Shown piece by piece: positions 16,676 to 26,333 of a stretch of 64,000 nt of DNA. Source of the stretch: Sinorhizobium meliloti 4H41 (GTDB lineage: Bacteria; Pseudomonadota; Alphaproteobacteria; Rhizobiales; Rhizobiaceae). The notes under the pieces were generated by a model that was not told the DNA's origin, ran no database searches, and saw only the letters and a program-made list of their open reading frames with translations. Numbering within the stretch: the first letter of the stretch is position 1; every line of letters starts with the position of its first letter. The DNA lies in contig NZ_AQWP01000001.1 of the NCBI RefSeq assembly GCF_000375585.1, forward strand, positions 186,001-250,000. The letters run 5' to 3'. The position numbers and the translations under genes are program-made.

Positions 16676-17103
16676 CGCGCTATCTGCTGGACACCAACAT
16701 CATCAGCAATGTTGTTAGACCGCAGCCATCTGACTCGCTACTGGCGTGGATGTCGGCGCAACGCGATGAGAATCTCTTCATTGCGTCACTGACGGTGGCA
16801 GAAATTCGCCGCGGAATTTTGGAGAAGCCACAAGGCAAGAAGCGCGAGGTCCTCGATAAGTGGTTCTCTGGGCCTGAAGGGCCTCAGGCTCTGTTTGCTG
16901 GCCGCATCCTGTCGTTCGACGCCAAAGCAGGTCTGATCTGGGCGCAGCTAATGGCGGCGGGCAAAGCGGCCGGTAAGCCGCGCAGCGGGCTCGACATGAT
17001 CATCGCTGCTGTCGCCGGCGCAAACGACTGCGTGGTAGTAACAGATAATGAAAGGGATTTTGCCGGAGTTGAGATCCTCAATCCTATGCGCGGAGCGATC
17101 TAA
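16672..17103 (+). CDS. vapC: VapC-type PIN domain ribonuclease toxin
   Basis: 143 residues, starting at GTG. The PIN acidic set is complete: Asp7 (YLLDTNI), Glu44 (LTVAEIRRG), Asp108 (RSGLDMIIAA) and Asp125 (VVVTDNERDF). VapC toxins cleave initiator tRNA or rRNA with Mg2+ when the antitoxin is degraded. Four-base overlap with the antitoxin gene implies coupled translation. No frameshift or missing residue, so the module looks functional. It lies inside the segment bounded by the guaA-derived repeats. Confidence 0.9.
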   Translation: MTRYLLDTNIISNVVRPQPSDSLLAWMSAQRDENLFIASLTVAEIRRGILEKPQGKKREVLDKWFSGPEGPQALFAGRILSFDAKAGLIWAQLMAAGKAAGKPRSGLDMIIAAVAGANDCVVVTDNERDFAGVEILNPMRGAI

Positions 17104-17138
17104 TGCAGCGCCGGTCGGACGAATGCGTGGGGGATCTG

Positions 17139-17279
17139 ATGGCTGAAACTCAAATAGAGTGGACGGATTCCACTTGGAACCCTGTGGCAGGAAGTTCGAT
17201 CGTCACTGCCGGCTGCACGCACTGCTATGCAATCGAAATGGCCAAACGACCGAAACTTCATGATCAGCCGAACCTCTGA
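17139..17279 (+). pseudogene. Truncated DUF5131 (phage Gp37/Gp68-like) gene
   Basis: A 46-codon frame opens MAETQIEWTDSTWNP and continues VTAGCTHCYAIEMAKRP, the unmistakable start of DUF5131 proteins, whose full length is usually above 200 residues and whose C-x2-C-Y motif resembles a radical-SAM-like cluster site. Here it ends at TGA after about 46 codons, and no continuation is seen before guaA at 17336. It is a 5' remnant, probably left when an element was deleted to its attachment site. Confidence 0.8.
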
Positions 17280-17335
17280 TTTTCCCGCCTTTTCTACGAT
17301 ATTCTACGCTGTAGCCGCCGATCGCCGCCGTTTCC

Positions 17336-18898
<1,563 letters not shown>

Positions 18899-19003
18899 AG
18901 CGGGCCTTCAAGCAAGCTTGATCATGGCGAGCCTTTAATGAAAGCCCGCCTTTGGCGCAACGATAACATTGCACCCGGACAATCAGGCGCCTGGGCGGAA
19001 GGC

Positions 19004-19642
19004 TCAGAGCCGGATTTCGCCCCCCTCCAGCGCCGCCTCGAGCCGGTCGATGGTGGCTGCGAGCTTCTCGTCTATCACGTTCAGGTATTCCGTCCAGTCG
19101 CCGACATGCTTCAGCTCCGCCTTCCCGTCCGAAATGCCGCGCAGCCCGATGAGCGGCACGCCATACGACTGGCAGGCGCGCAGGATCGCAAAGGTCTCCA
19201 TCTCGACCATGTCGGCGTCGATCTCGTCATAGGTCCTGCCGGAGACGATGTTGGCGCCGGTCGAGAGCCGCGCCTTCTTCACGCCGGGAATGCTGAGCGG
19301 CAGTTTAACGACGGCTGGCAGATCCAGGAAGGGCGTCGCGCCCTTCTCGAAGCCGAGGGGCGAGGCGTCCATGTCGCGGTAGGCGACCGAGACCGCCTGG
19401 TAGATTTCGGTCTGTTCGAGCGTCGCGGACCCGGCCGAGCCGAGCGAGACGACGAGGTCCGGCAGGCTGCCTCCGGCGTGGAGCTCCGCAAGCGCCCTGG
19501 TCAGGCTGACGGCCGCCTCGACCGGACCGACGCCCGTCATCAGCGGTGCGATCCTGGCACGGAGGGAGGGACCGTACTCGGCGTCCACAGCCATGACATA
19601 GAGAATAGTGCGCCCCGCTACCGGCTTGAGTTCGAAGCTCAT
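19004..19642 (-). CDS. Nucleosidase of the MTA/SAH nucleosidase (MtnN) family
   Basis: 212 residues with the nucleoside phosphorylase fold: VVSLGSAGS (substrate loop), MVEMETFAILRAC with the ribose-binding Met-Glu pair, and LRGISDGKAE with the catalytic Asp. MtnN enzymes hydrolyse 5'-methylthioadenosine or S-adenosylhomocysteine to adenine. The N-terminal part differs from E. coli MtnN, so a different purine nucleoside substrate is possible. Its ATG overlaps the stop of the thioesterase gene (ATGA), implying a two-gene operon. Confidence 0.87.
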   Translation of the reverse strand: MSFELKPVAGRTILYVMAVDAEYGPSLRARIAPLMTGVGPVEAAVSLTRALAELHAGGSLPDLVVSLGSAGSATLEQTEIYQAVSVAYRDMDASPLGFEKGATPFLDLPAVVKLPLSIPGVKKARLSTGANIVSGRTYDEIDADMVEMETFAILRACQSYGVPLIGLRGISDGKAELKHVGDWTEYLNVIDEKLAATIDRLEAALEGGEIRL

Positions 19643-20091
19643 CCTTCGATCCCCTCGCGTCCGCGCACCACCATCATCGTGCCTGTCATCGAGGCGATGA
19701 GCTTGGCCGGTCCGTCGGACCTGACCGCATAGGCCCGCCCGTCCGAGACGATGATCGTCGTGCCGGGCTTCGTCACCTCGCCGCGAAAGAGGAAGCGCTC
19801 GCCCCGTCCGGGCGAAAGCAGATTGACCTTGAACTCGATCGTCAGCAGCGATGCGTCGGGGTCGATCACCGAATAGCCGGCATAGGTACCCGCCGCATCG
19901 AGCGCGGCGGAAATTACGCCGGCATGCAGAAGGCCGTGCTGCTGAGTCAGCTTGGGATCGAAGGAAAGCTCGATCTCGACGGTCCCCGGTTCGACGCGCG
20001 TGAGTTCGGCTCCGATCGTGCGCATCGCGGCCTGCCGTCTGAAGCTTTCCCGGATGCGCTTCCTGAAGTCGTGAGGATCGCTTTCGTCCAT
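19639..20091 (-). CDS. PaaI-family hotdog thioesterase
   Basis: 150 residues starting MDESDPHDFRKRIRES. The hotdog-fold signature QQHGLLHAGVISAALDAAG contains the H-G-G-like loop and the catalytic acidic residue, and SMTGTMMVVRG closes the last strand. It likely hydrolyses acyl- or aryl-CoA thioesters. ATG 20091 fits the family length; the larger open frame upstream overlaps tspO and is spurious. It is translated just ahead of the nucleosidase with a 4-base overlap. Confidence 0.88.
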   Translation of the reverse strand: MDESDPHDFRKRIRESFRRQAAMRTIGAELTRVEPGTVEIELSFDPKLTQQHGLLHAGVISAALDAAGTYAGYSVIDPDASLLTIEFKVNLLSPGRGERFLFRGEVTKPGTTIIVSDGRAYAVRSDGPAKLIASMTGTMMVVRGREGIEG

Positions 20092-20171
20092 GTGTCGGTT
20101 TGCCTTGATTCCCCGGACAACGCCGCCCGGATTTTCCCGGAGACTGGCACGCCGGCTGCGGCCCGGCAAGC

Positions 20172-20627
20172 TCAATTCATGAGGAAAATCGAACCGTTGA
20201 GCAGGGTCGCGAAGGCCACCCATGCAAGGTAGGGCACAAACAGCAGAGCCGAAATCCGGTCCTTGCGCAGGCTTGCGAGGATGAATGCCACGATGGACGC
20301 GAACAGGGCGAAGATGACGACCAGCGCGGCAGCGATCTGGTGCAGCCCGAAAAACAGCGGCGACCAGAGAAAGTTCAGGATCATCTGGGTGAGCCACAGC
20401 GGCCACAGGACGGAGTGGCCGCGATGATCGAGAAAGCTGCGGGCACCGGCAATTCCGATCATCACGTAAAGGATCGACCAGGCCGGAGCGAAGACCCAGT
20501 TCGGCGGCGTGAAGCTCGGCTTTGCCAGCGACCGATACCATGCGTCGGGGATGTTGATGTAGCCGATGGCGAGGCCGAGGCCGAGAACGGCAACGACGAA
20601 AAGGACATGCGCGAGGGTTCTGTTCAT
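20172..20627 (-). CDS. tspO: TspO/MBR family tryptophan-rich sensory protein
   Basis: 151 residues with five transmembrane helices. Conserved features are KPSFTPPNWVFAPAWSILY in loop 1/helix 2, NFLWSPLFFGLHQ in helix 3 and LLFVPYLAWVAFATLLNGSI in helix 5. TspO binds porphyrins and acts in rhizobia and Rhodobacter as a membrane modulator of stress- or oxygen-responsive genes. It is followed on the same strand by the thioesterase and nucleosidase genes (80-base gap) and is divergent from a GNAT gene. Confidence 0.95.
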   Translation of the reverse strand: MNRTLAHVLFVVAVLGLGLAIGYINIPDAWYRSLAKPSFTPPNWVFAPAWSILYVMIGIAGARSFLDHRGHSVLWPLWLTQMILNFLWSPLFFGLHQIAAALVVIFALFASIVAFILASLRKDRISALLFVPYLAWVAFATLLNGSIFLMN

Positions 20628-20708
20628 GCGTGCTAAATGGAGCCGGGGGCGGCGATTTCCAGTCGCTGCACCGTTTGGCGGCGAAGCGGCGCCACCTATA
20701 TGTGGTCT

Positions 20709-21263
20709 ATGAAAAGCTTCCGGCGCATCGAAATCCGCCCGGCCGTGCCCGACGACCTCATGACGATCGCGTCGGTCCTGGTCAGGACCTGGCGCGCGAC
20801 GTTTCGCGGCATCATATCCGACGCCTATCTCGATGCCATGACCGTCGAGGACCAGGCGATACGGCATGCGCGGCGCATGCGTCTTCCGGGCAGCTTCATC
20901 ATGGTCGCGGCCGACATGACCGACGACCGGGTGATCGGCTTTGCAAATTGCGGCAAGGCAAGGGGAATGCCGCCAGCATTCGACCGGGAGCTCTACGAAC
21001 TCTATCTTCTGCCGGAGTTCCATGGCGCAGGCCTCGGCTCCGCGCTGGTGCGCAGCGTCGCCGGCCATTGCCGCGATACAGGAGGATCGTCGCTTTTTGC
21101 CTGGGTGCTGAAGGGTAACCCCAACCGGGTATTCTATGAGCGGCTCGGTGCCCGCGCCGTCGGCGAGGGCCGGGTCAGCGTCGGCAGAGAAAGCCTGGAT
21201 CAGGTGGCCTATCGCTGGGACGATCTCACGGCGCTCTCCGACTTCGGAGACGCGTCTATCTGA
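20709..21263 (+). CDS. GNAT family N-acetyltransferase
   Basis: 184 residues from ATG 20709 (MKSFRRIEIRPAVPDDLMTI). The acetyl-CoA pyrophosphate-binding motif is LLPEFHGAGLGSALV, matching R/Q/H-x-x-G-x-G/A, and GNPNRVFYERLGARAVGE is the usual C-terminal N-x-x-x-x-x-F-Y-x-x-x-G-F/A pattern. Substrate unknown. The 3' end overlaps the convergent DUF1513 gene by 55 bases. Confidence 0.9.
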   Translation: MKSFRRIEIRPAVPDDLMTIASVLVRTWRATFRGIISDAYLDAMTVEDQAIRHARRMRLPGSFIMVAADMTDDRVIGFANCGKARGMPPAFDRELYELYLLPEFHGAGLGSALVRSVAGHCRDTGGSSLFAWVLKGNPNRVFYERLGARAVGEGRVSVGRESLDQVAYRWDDLTALSDFGDASI

Positions 21264-22348
21264 TCCGCGGTCAGCCGGACTATGTGCTGATCCCAGGCAA
21301 CGGGGCTTCCCCGCTCCTCGAATAGGCCGCGGTAGGAGGAGACGGCGAAACCGTGCTTCGCGGCGGCAATGCCCGCTGCGTCCGCAACCGGTTCCTCCTT
21401 GAGGACGGCACCGGTTTTGGCGTTGAGGGTCACCGCGACGTTGCCCTTGGGAGAGGTGAGGCCGACGAGCCCTTCCTGGCGGTTGACCGCGATAGCGCCG
21501 ACGTAATTGGCGAGCGCCGCGGTCGTTCGTTCCGGCAGGTCTACGAAGGTCAGGTCCTCGCCCTTGGCGAAGTGCCCGACCAGCGGCGGAAGGTCGTTGC
21601 GCGCACCTTCGTACTGGCAGGCGAACCAGACACGTCCGTCGGCGCCGATGTCGACATGTCGGGTCGAAAGGCGATTGAGATGAGGCGGCAGCACATGCTT
21701 CTCGATGAGCGCCCCCGTCGCGGCGTCCACGAGTGCGAGGCTCGGCTCCATGCGGTCGAGATTGAGCTTGGTGCGGCCGAAATCGGGGTGGGTCTCGATG
21801 CCGCCATTGGCTATTGCGAGCGTGCGTCCGTCGGCGGCAAGCGTCATGTCGTGCGGGCCGATGCCGTAAGTCGGAAACTCGCCGATCCGGGTAAAATCCC
21901 GGCGGCCGTCATAGATGCCGACCATGCCGCGATTGGCGGAGAAGTCGTTTTCGGTCGCATAGAGCAGCCGGCCGTCGGCCGAGAAGCAGCCATGGCCGAA
22001 GAAGTGGCGGCCCTCGGCGGAGGTGATGACGACCGGCTTGGCGGTGCCGTCCGGCGCAAAGATCATGGCATAGGTGCCCGGCCGCCGGGCAAAGGCGACC
22101 GCGCGCCGGCTTACCGGGGAGAAGGTCATGCCGTGCGCGCGCGCCGGCAGCAGCCTGCGCTCCACGATCTCGCCCGTTTCCGTGAGCGTCGCGACACCGT
22201 AGCTGCCGTCCTGCGCCATGAAGGCCGAGGCGAAGACGGCATCGGCCCTTTCGAGTGCGAAGGCGCCCCGGGGGGCAAGGGCGGCCACCCACGCGGCACC
22301 CGCCATTTTGACGAAGCTGCGGCGGTCGATGAGGGTATTGGTCTTCAT
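21209..22348 (-). CDS. DUF1513 periplasmic protein with Tat signal
   Basis: 379 residues. The N-terminus IDRRSFVKMAGAAWVAALAP is a twin-arginine signal. The mature part shows repeated blades (HGMTFSPVSRRAVAFARRPG, GIGPHDMTLAADGRTLAIAN, RHVDIGADGRVWFACQYEG), suggesting a beta-propeller. DUF1513 (COG3490) is the usual fourth member of a cluster with two imelysin-like proteins and a di-haem cytochrome-type protein, found here at 23608-27614, and is thought to take part in periplasmic iron handling. In this genome corA lies between it and the other three. Confidence 0.9.
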   Translation of the reverse strand: MKTNTLIDRRSFVKMAGAAWVAALAPRGAFALERADAVFASAFMAQDGSYGVATLTETGEIVERRLLPARAHGMTFSPVSRRAVAFARRPGTYAMIFAPDGTAKPVVITSAEGRHFFGHGCFSADGRLLYATENDFSANRGMVGIYDGRRDFTRIGEFPTYGIGPHDMTLAADGRTLAIANGGIETHPDFGRTKLNLDRMEPSLALVDAATGALIEKHVLPPHLNRLSTRHVDIGADGRVWFACQYEGARNDLPPLVGHFAKGEDLTFVDLPERTTAALANYVGAIAVNRQEGLVGLTSPKGNVAVTLNAKTGAVLKEEPVADAAGIAAAKHGFAVSSYRGLFEERGSPVAWDQHIVRLTADQIDASPKSESAVRSSQR

Positions 22349-22399
22349 GCGATTTCCTGCAACGGTCGAATTCCTGCAACGAGCGAGGTCACTCCGCTA

Positions 22400-23389
22400 T
22401 CACAGCCAACCTCGCCGTTTGAAATAGACATACGGCAACAGGGCCGAGGCGACCATCAGCATCAGCGCATAGGGATAGCCGAAACGCCAGGTGAGTTCCG
22501 GCATCACCTCGAAGTTCATCCCGTAAATCGAGGCGACCAGGGTCGGCGGCAGAAACACGACGGCGGCGACCGAGAAGATCTTGATGATCTGGTTCTGTTC
22601 GAGGTTGATGAGCCCCAGCGTCGCGTCGAGCAGGAAATTGATCTTGTTCGACAGGAACAGCGCGTGGTCTCCGAGGGATGCCGCGTCGCGCTGAACGAGC
22701 TTTATCCGCTGCCGGCTCTCCTTGGCCCCCTTGCGGTGCGTGGACCCCTCAATGGCGACGTGATAGGCGACGAGCCTGCCAATGCTGACGAGGCTTTCGC
22801 GGATGACGGTCAGCAGGTCGCCCTTCTGGCCGATCTGCTCGATCAGCGACTGCAGGTCGCGCGTCTTCTTGGTGGCGCTGGCGTTCGACTTGCGGAAGAC
22901 CTCCCGTGAGATCTGATCGACGTCGTTGCCTGCGCGCTCCAGAGCATCCGCCGTACGGTCGATCATCGCCTCGAGCAGGCCGAGCATCACGAGCTCTCCC
23001 GTCTCGCACGCCGCGCCGTTCGGCTTCATGATGCGGTTGGCATAGACCTGGAACGGCTTCGGCTCCGCATGGCGGACCGTCACGAGGGTCGCGCCTTTGA
23101 GGATGAAGGTGACGGGCACCTTGGCCGGGTAATCGCTGTCGAGTTTGGCGGTCGCCGTCATCGTCATGAACTCGGCGCCGTCCTCCTGGTAAAGCCGGTC
23201 GGAAAGCTCGATTTCCTGCATCTCGTCACGGGTCGGAATGGCAATGCCGAGGCGCTCCTCGACAAGGCGCGTTTCTTCGCTCGACGGATTGAAGAGATCG
23301 AACCAGATCACCGGTTCCTGGCATGCCAGGCCGTCGAGGAGGTCGACGTGCACAAGTCGGCTGTTCTGGCTTTTGTAGATGCGCAGCAT
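22400..23389 (-). CDS. corA: CorA family magnesium/divalent cation transporter
   Basis: 329 residues. A long cytosolic N-terminal domain is followed by two C-terminal transmembrane helices, with the selectivity motif Y-G-M-N at the end of helix 1 (IYGMNFEVMPELTW). ATG 23389 is preferred to 23401 because GGAG lies six bases before it. It forms a pentameric Mg2+ (or Co2+/Ni2+) channel. It has the same orientation as the iron-related cluster that surrounds it, but 206 bases separate it from the imelysin gene upstream, so a separate promoter is likely. Confidence 0.95.
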   Translation of the reverse strand: MLRIYKSQNSRLVHVDLLDGLACQEPVIWFDLFNPSSEETRLVEERLGIAIPTRDEMQEIELSDRLYQEDGAEFMTMTATAKLDSDYPAKVPVTFILKGATLVTVRHAEPKPFQVYANRIMKPNGAACETGELVMLGLLEAMIDRTADALERAGNDVDQISREVFRKSNASATKKTRDLQSLIEQIGQKGDLLTVIRESLVSIGRLVAYHVAIEGSTHRKGAKESRQRIKLVQRDAASLGDHALFLSNKINFLLDATLGLINLEQNQIIKIFSVAAVVFLPPTLVASIYGMNFEVMPELTWRFGYPYALMLMVASALLPYVYFKRRGWL

Positions 23390-23607
23390 TTCAGGCTCCA
23401 TGGGGCCGAGTCATCCGACCGGCGGAGCCCTGATCAAATCAGGTCCGGACGGCCGTGAGCATGAAGGCTCGACTTCGACTGTCGGGGTTCATCTTGAGTT
23501 GATCCTTGTTGGTGAGACATGTCCGCGCAGGCGGCCATGGATGCGCTTTGCTCCGAAATGCCCTGCTTGTCAACCATCGGGTTCCGCAGCGTTTTCACGT
23601 TCCCGTG

Positions 23608-24735
23608 TCAGTCGCCGTCGGCGAAGGAGAATCCGGCGCCGAGGCCGATCGAACCGCCGAATTCGCGATTGAGCCGGTCGAGCAGATCGGCCGTGTTGAG
23701 CGCGATGAAATCCAGCTTGGCGCGCTGCTTCTCGTCGGCAAGCGCGTCCTCGATCGGCCCTTCGATACCGTCCGTAGCGGCGATCAGAGCCTTGAAGAGG
23801 AAATCGATGGAACCGGCGATCGAGCGGCTGTCGGCTGGCAGAAGGCTCTCCATGCCGGCCGTATCGAAGAGTCTCTGGAGACCACCGAGATTCGCCGAGA
23901 TCGCCGGCATCGTGTTGGCCGAGCGCCAGTAGATGGCAAGTTTCGGACGGCCCCTGTCGGGCGTCCCGTGGACCGTTCCGGCGTAGAAGGGCCGCAGCCG
24001 CTGGTCCTTTATCATCTCGACGCTGTGGACGAGCACGCCCAGAAGCTCGGTCGCGGCTTCCCTGTTGTCCCGGAAGAGCGGATTGCCCGGGCCTGGCTCC
24101 TTCCAGGCCGCCTGGATCCCGTCCGGCTTTTCCCATGCGGCAAGGAGCTCACCCGCGATGCTCCTCAAATTCTGCGAGACAGCAAGCCCATATCGGCAGC
24201 GAAAGTCCCCTTCCTTGCCGGAGAGAACCTCCGCGCCGGTACCGTAGAGCACGAATTCGAGTGCCCCGAGGCCCTGGACGGCGACGCTCTTCCCCTTGAG
24301 GGTCTCCGGGCTTGTGGCGCTCTCGTCTTTCTTGGCGAGAATTGCCTGGACCTGCTTCAAGCCCGTGCTTTTCCGGTCGGGATAGAAGAGGAAGCGTTCG
24401 AAACGGTTCTGTTCGAGGGCCGGACCGAGGCGGATGATCTCGATCGCGGACCATCTCTCGACGACGCTCGAAAAGGCCGACCGCGCCGCTTCGAGGGTCG
24501 TCTCGGAAGGTGACTTGCAGAGCCCGGCGCTCGCTTCGGAGAGGGCGTTCGTCGCCTCTGCGAGGTCTCGATAGCCGGGGATGATGAAGCCGTCCACGGC
24601 CTGCGCCATCACCCTCGGCACGGCCGCCTCTTCGACGACACGCGGGGAAAGCGCACCGCCTTCCTGCGCCGCCGCGGGGGCAGCGAGGAATATCAGGCTA
24701 AGGGCGAGAGGAAGGCTCGCGAACGGAAGGCGCAT
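23608..24735 (-). CDS. Imelysin-family periplasmic protein (COG3489 type)
   Basis: 375 residues with a Sec signal peptide (PFASLPLALSLIFLAAPAAAQ, cleavage after AAA). The imelysin/IrpA fold is indicated by VVERWSAIEIIRLGPALEQN and by VQGLGALEFVLYGTG, the latter aligned with the G-x-H-x-x-E motif of IrpA but with Gly in place of His. Members sit in periplasmic iron clusters. The start overlaps the stop of the upstream di-haem gene (TGATG), so the two are translationally coupled. Confidence 0.9.
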   Translation of the reverse strand: MRLPFASLPLALSLIFLAAPAAAQEGGALSPRVVEEAAVPRVMAQAVDGFIIPGYRDLAEATNALSEASAGLCKSPSETTLEAARSAFSSVVERWSAIEIIRLGPALEQNRFERFLFYPDRKSTGLKQVQAILAKKDESATSPETLKGKSVAVQGLGALEFVLYGTGAEVLSGKEGDFRCRYGLAVSQNLRSIAGELLAAWEKPDGIQAAWKEPGPGNPLFRDNREAATELLGVLVHSVEMIKDQRLRPFYAGTVHGTPDRGRPKLAIYWRSANTMPAISANLGGLQRLFDTAGMESLLPADSRSIAGSIDFLFKALIAATDGIEGPIEDALADEKQRAKLDFIALNTADLLDRLNREFGGSIGLGAGFSFADGD

Positions 24736-26285
24736 CAGAGGGACTCCAGGAATGTGATCAGGGCTTTGCGGTCGTCCTTCGGCATGGCGGCGAAGGCATT
24801 GCGTGCCTTCGCCGCTTCGCCGCCGTGCCAGAGAATGGCTTCGGCCAGGTTTCGGGCGCGTCCGTCATGGAGAAGGAAGCTGTGCCCACTCACGGTCTCG
24901 GTCAAGCCTATGCCCCAAAGCGGGGGCGTGCGCCATTCGCGGCCACTGGCCTCGCCGACCTGCTGGCCGTCGGCGAGGCCTTCGCCCATGTCGTGCAGGA
25001 GGAAGTCGGAATAGGGCCAGATGAGCTGAAACGCCTGCGCCTTGTGCGTGGCGTCCCGGCGGGTCACGAATTTCGGTGCATGGCAGGCGGCGCAGCCGGC
25101 TTCATGGAAGAGCCGTTTGCCCCTCAGGGTTTCCGGAAAGCTCGCCTTGCGGCGAGCAGGCACGGCAAGATTGGAGGAATAGAACGTCACGAGGTCGAGC
25201 ACCGGGTCGGGGGCTTCGACCGCTCCGAGCCGCGGCTGCACGCCGTCCGGAAGATCGAGGCAGCCCGTCTGGGCAGCGGTGCAATCGCCATGACTGCGGT
25301 CGAGATCGGAGGTGGAGATGCCGATATCGACGGCAAAGGCATCGGCGACCTGCTGGCGCACGGACGGGTTCTGCGCTTTCCAGCCGAAGCGGCCGAGAGT
25401 GACGCGGCCGGTCCGGCGCTCGCGCACGAGGGCCGGACGTCCGCTGATGCCGTCGCCGTCGCGATCCTCCGGATCGGCACGCGCCAGAATGTCGGCCTCG
25501 TGGATGGCCTCGATGAGACCGATGCCGATCATCGGCGAGGCGACGCGCGGTGACAGCGTCGTCGCCGCAGCGAGCGGTCCGTAACCGGGATCGGCGATCG
25601 CGTAATGCGGCTTGCGGAGCGGGACCGTATCGCCGCCGGCAAGCGCTACCAGTTCTTCCGTATAGGTGATGTCGAGGCGGCCCTCGGCAGCAAGCCCCGG
25701 CACGGCGCTGTCCTGAAGCTGAGCACCATAGACCGGGTCGGGAAAGTTGAGCCGTGCATGGGAGGCGATCTCCGCGCGCTCGGCATCGTCGCGCGGGGCA
25801 CGGGCGAGCCGAAGGAGCATCGACGTCGCGTCGGCGGCCCCCTCGGGCGGACGGCCGCGTCCGTCGCGGACATGACAGCTCTCGCAGGCCCTCGCATTGT
25901 AGAGCGGTCCCAGCCCGTCCGAGGCCTGCGTTGAAGAGGGTGAGGAGACCCAGAGCTTTTCGAAGAGCGCCTTGCCGAGGTGGAAATCCTGTTCGTCCTC
26001 GAAGGGGAGGTTATCCGATGCCTGGGAGAAGATCATCCGATCCGCCCGTGCAATCGTCGTCGCAGCACCGGCCGGCATTGCTTCGAAGGGCTCAGGCCTG
26101 GAAAAATCGGTGGTTGGGCGCGTGACCGACAGAACGCGCTCGAGGTCATCGGCGGAAAGGTCGCCGCGAACAGGCGCGCACCCGACATCCGCCTTTTCCG
26201 CGATACCGCCATCGCGCGACGCCGCGGGGGCGACGCAAATGAGAGCGGCAACGGTTAGCGCGAAAAAGCGGGCGAAGACATTCAT
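24735..26285 (-). CDS. Di-haem oxidoreductase family protein (DUF1111/COG3488)
   Basis: 516 residues from MNVFARFF. A Sec signal peptide ends near residue 23. Two c-type haem motifs are present: CESCH at 134-138 and CAACH near residue 410, the second within LFHEAGCAACHAPKFVTR. The fold resembles MauG/CcP-type peroxidases. It is exported to the periplasm, probably for electron transfer coupled to iron (Fe2+/Fe3+) handling by the neighbouring imelysins. An internal haem-adjacent GDTVPLRKPHY strand is typical of COG3488. Confidence 0.93.
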   Translation of the reverse strand: MNVFARFFALTVAALICVAPAASRDGGIAEKADVGCAPVRGDLSADDLERVLSVTRPTTDFSRPEPFEAMPAGAATTIARADRMIFSQASDNLPFEDEQDFHLGKALFEKLWVSSPSSTQASDGLGPLYNARACESCHVRDGRGRPPEGAADATSMLLRLARAPRDDAERAEIASHARLNFPDPVYGAQLQDSAVPGLAAEGRLDITYTEELVALAGGDTVPLRKPHYAIADPGYGPLAAATTLSPRVASPMIGIGLIEAIHEADILARADPEDRDGDGISGRPALVRERRTGRVTLGRFGWKAQNPSVRQQVADAFAVDIGISTSDLDRSHGDCTAAQTGCLDLPDGVQPRLGAVEAPDPVLDLVTFYSSNLAVPARRKASFPETLRGKRLFHEAGCAACHAPKFVTRRDATHKAQAFQLIWPYSDFLLHDMGEGLADGQQVGEASGREWRTPPLWGIGLTETVSGHSFLLHDGRARNLAEAILWHGGEAAKARNAFAAMPKDDRKALITFLESL

Positions 26286-26333
26286 CGAGGGAGGCCGGGC
26301 CGCCACCTGTCCGTCGCGGCCCGCCTTTTCAGC

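Noticed and set aside
21209-21263. 55-base convergent overlap of GNAT and DUF1513 genes as antisense regulation
   Set aside because: Both frames are intact and such overlaps are common in dense genomes; nothing else supports regulation.
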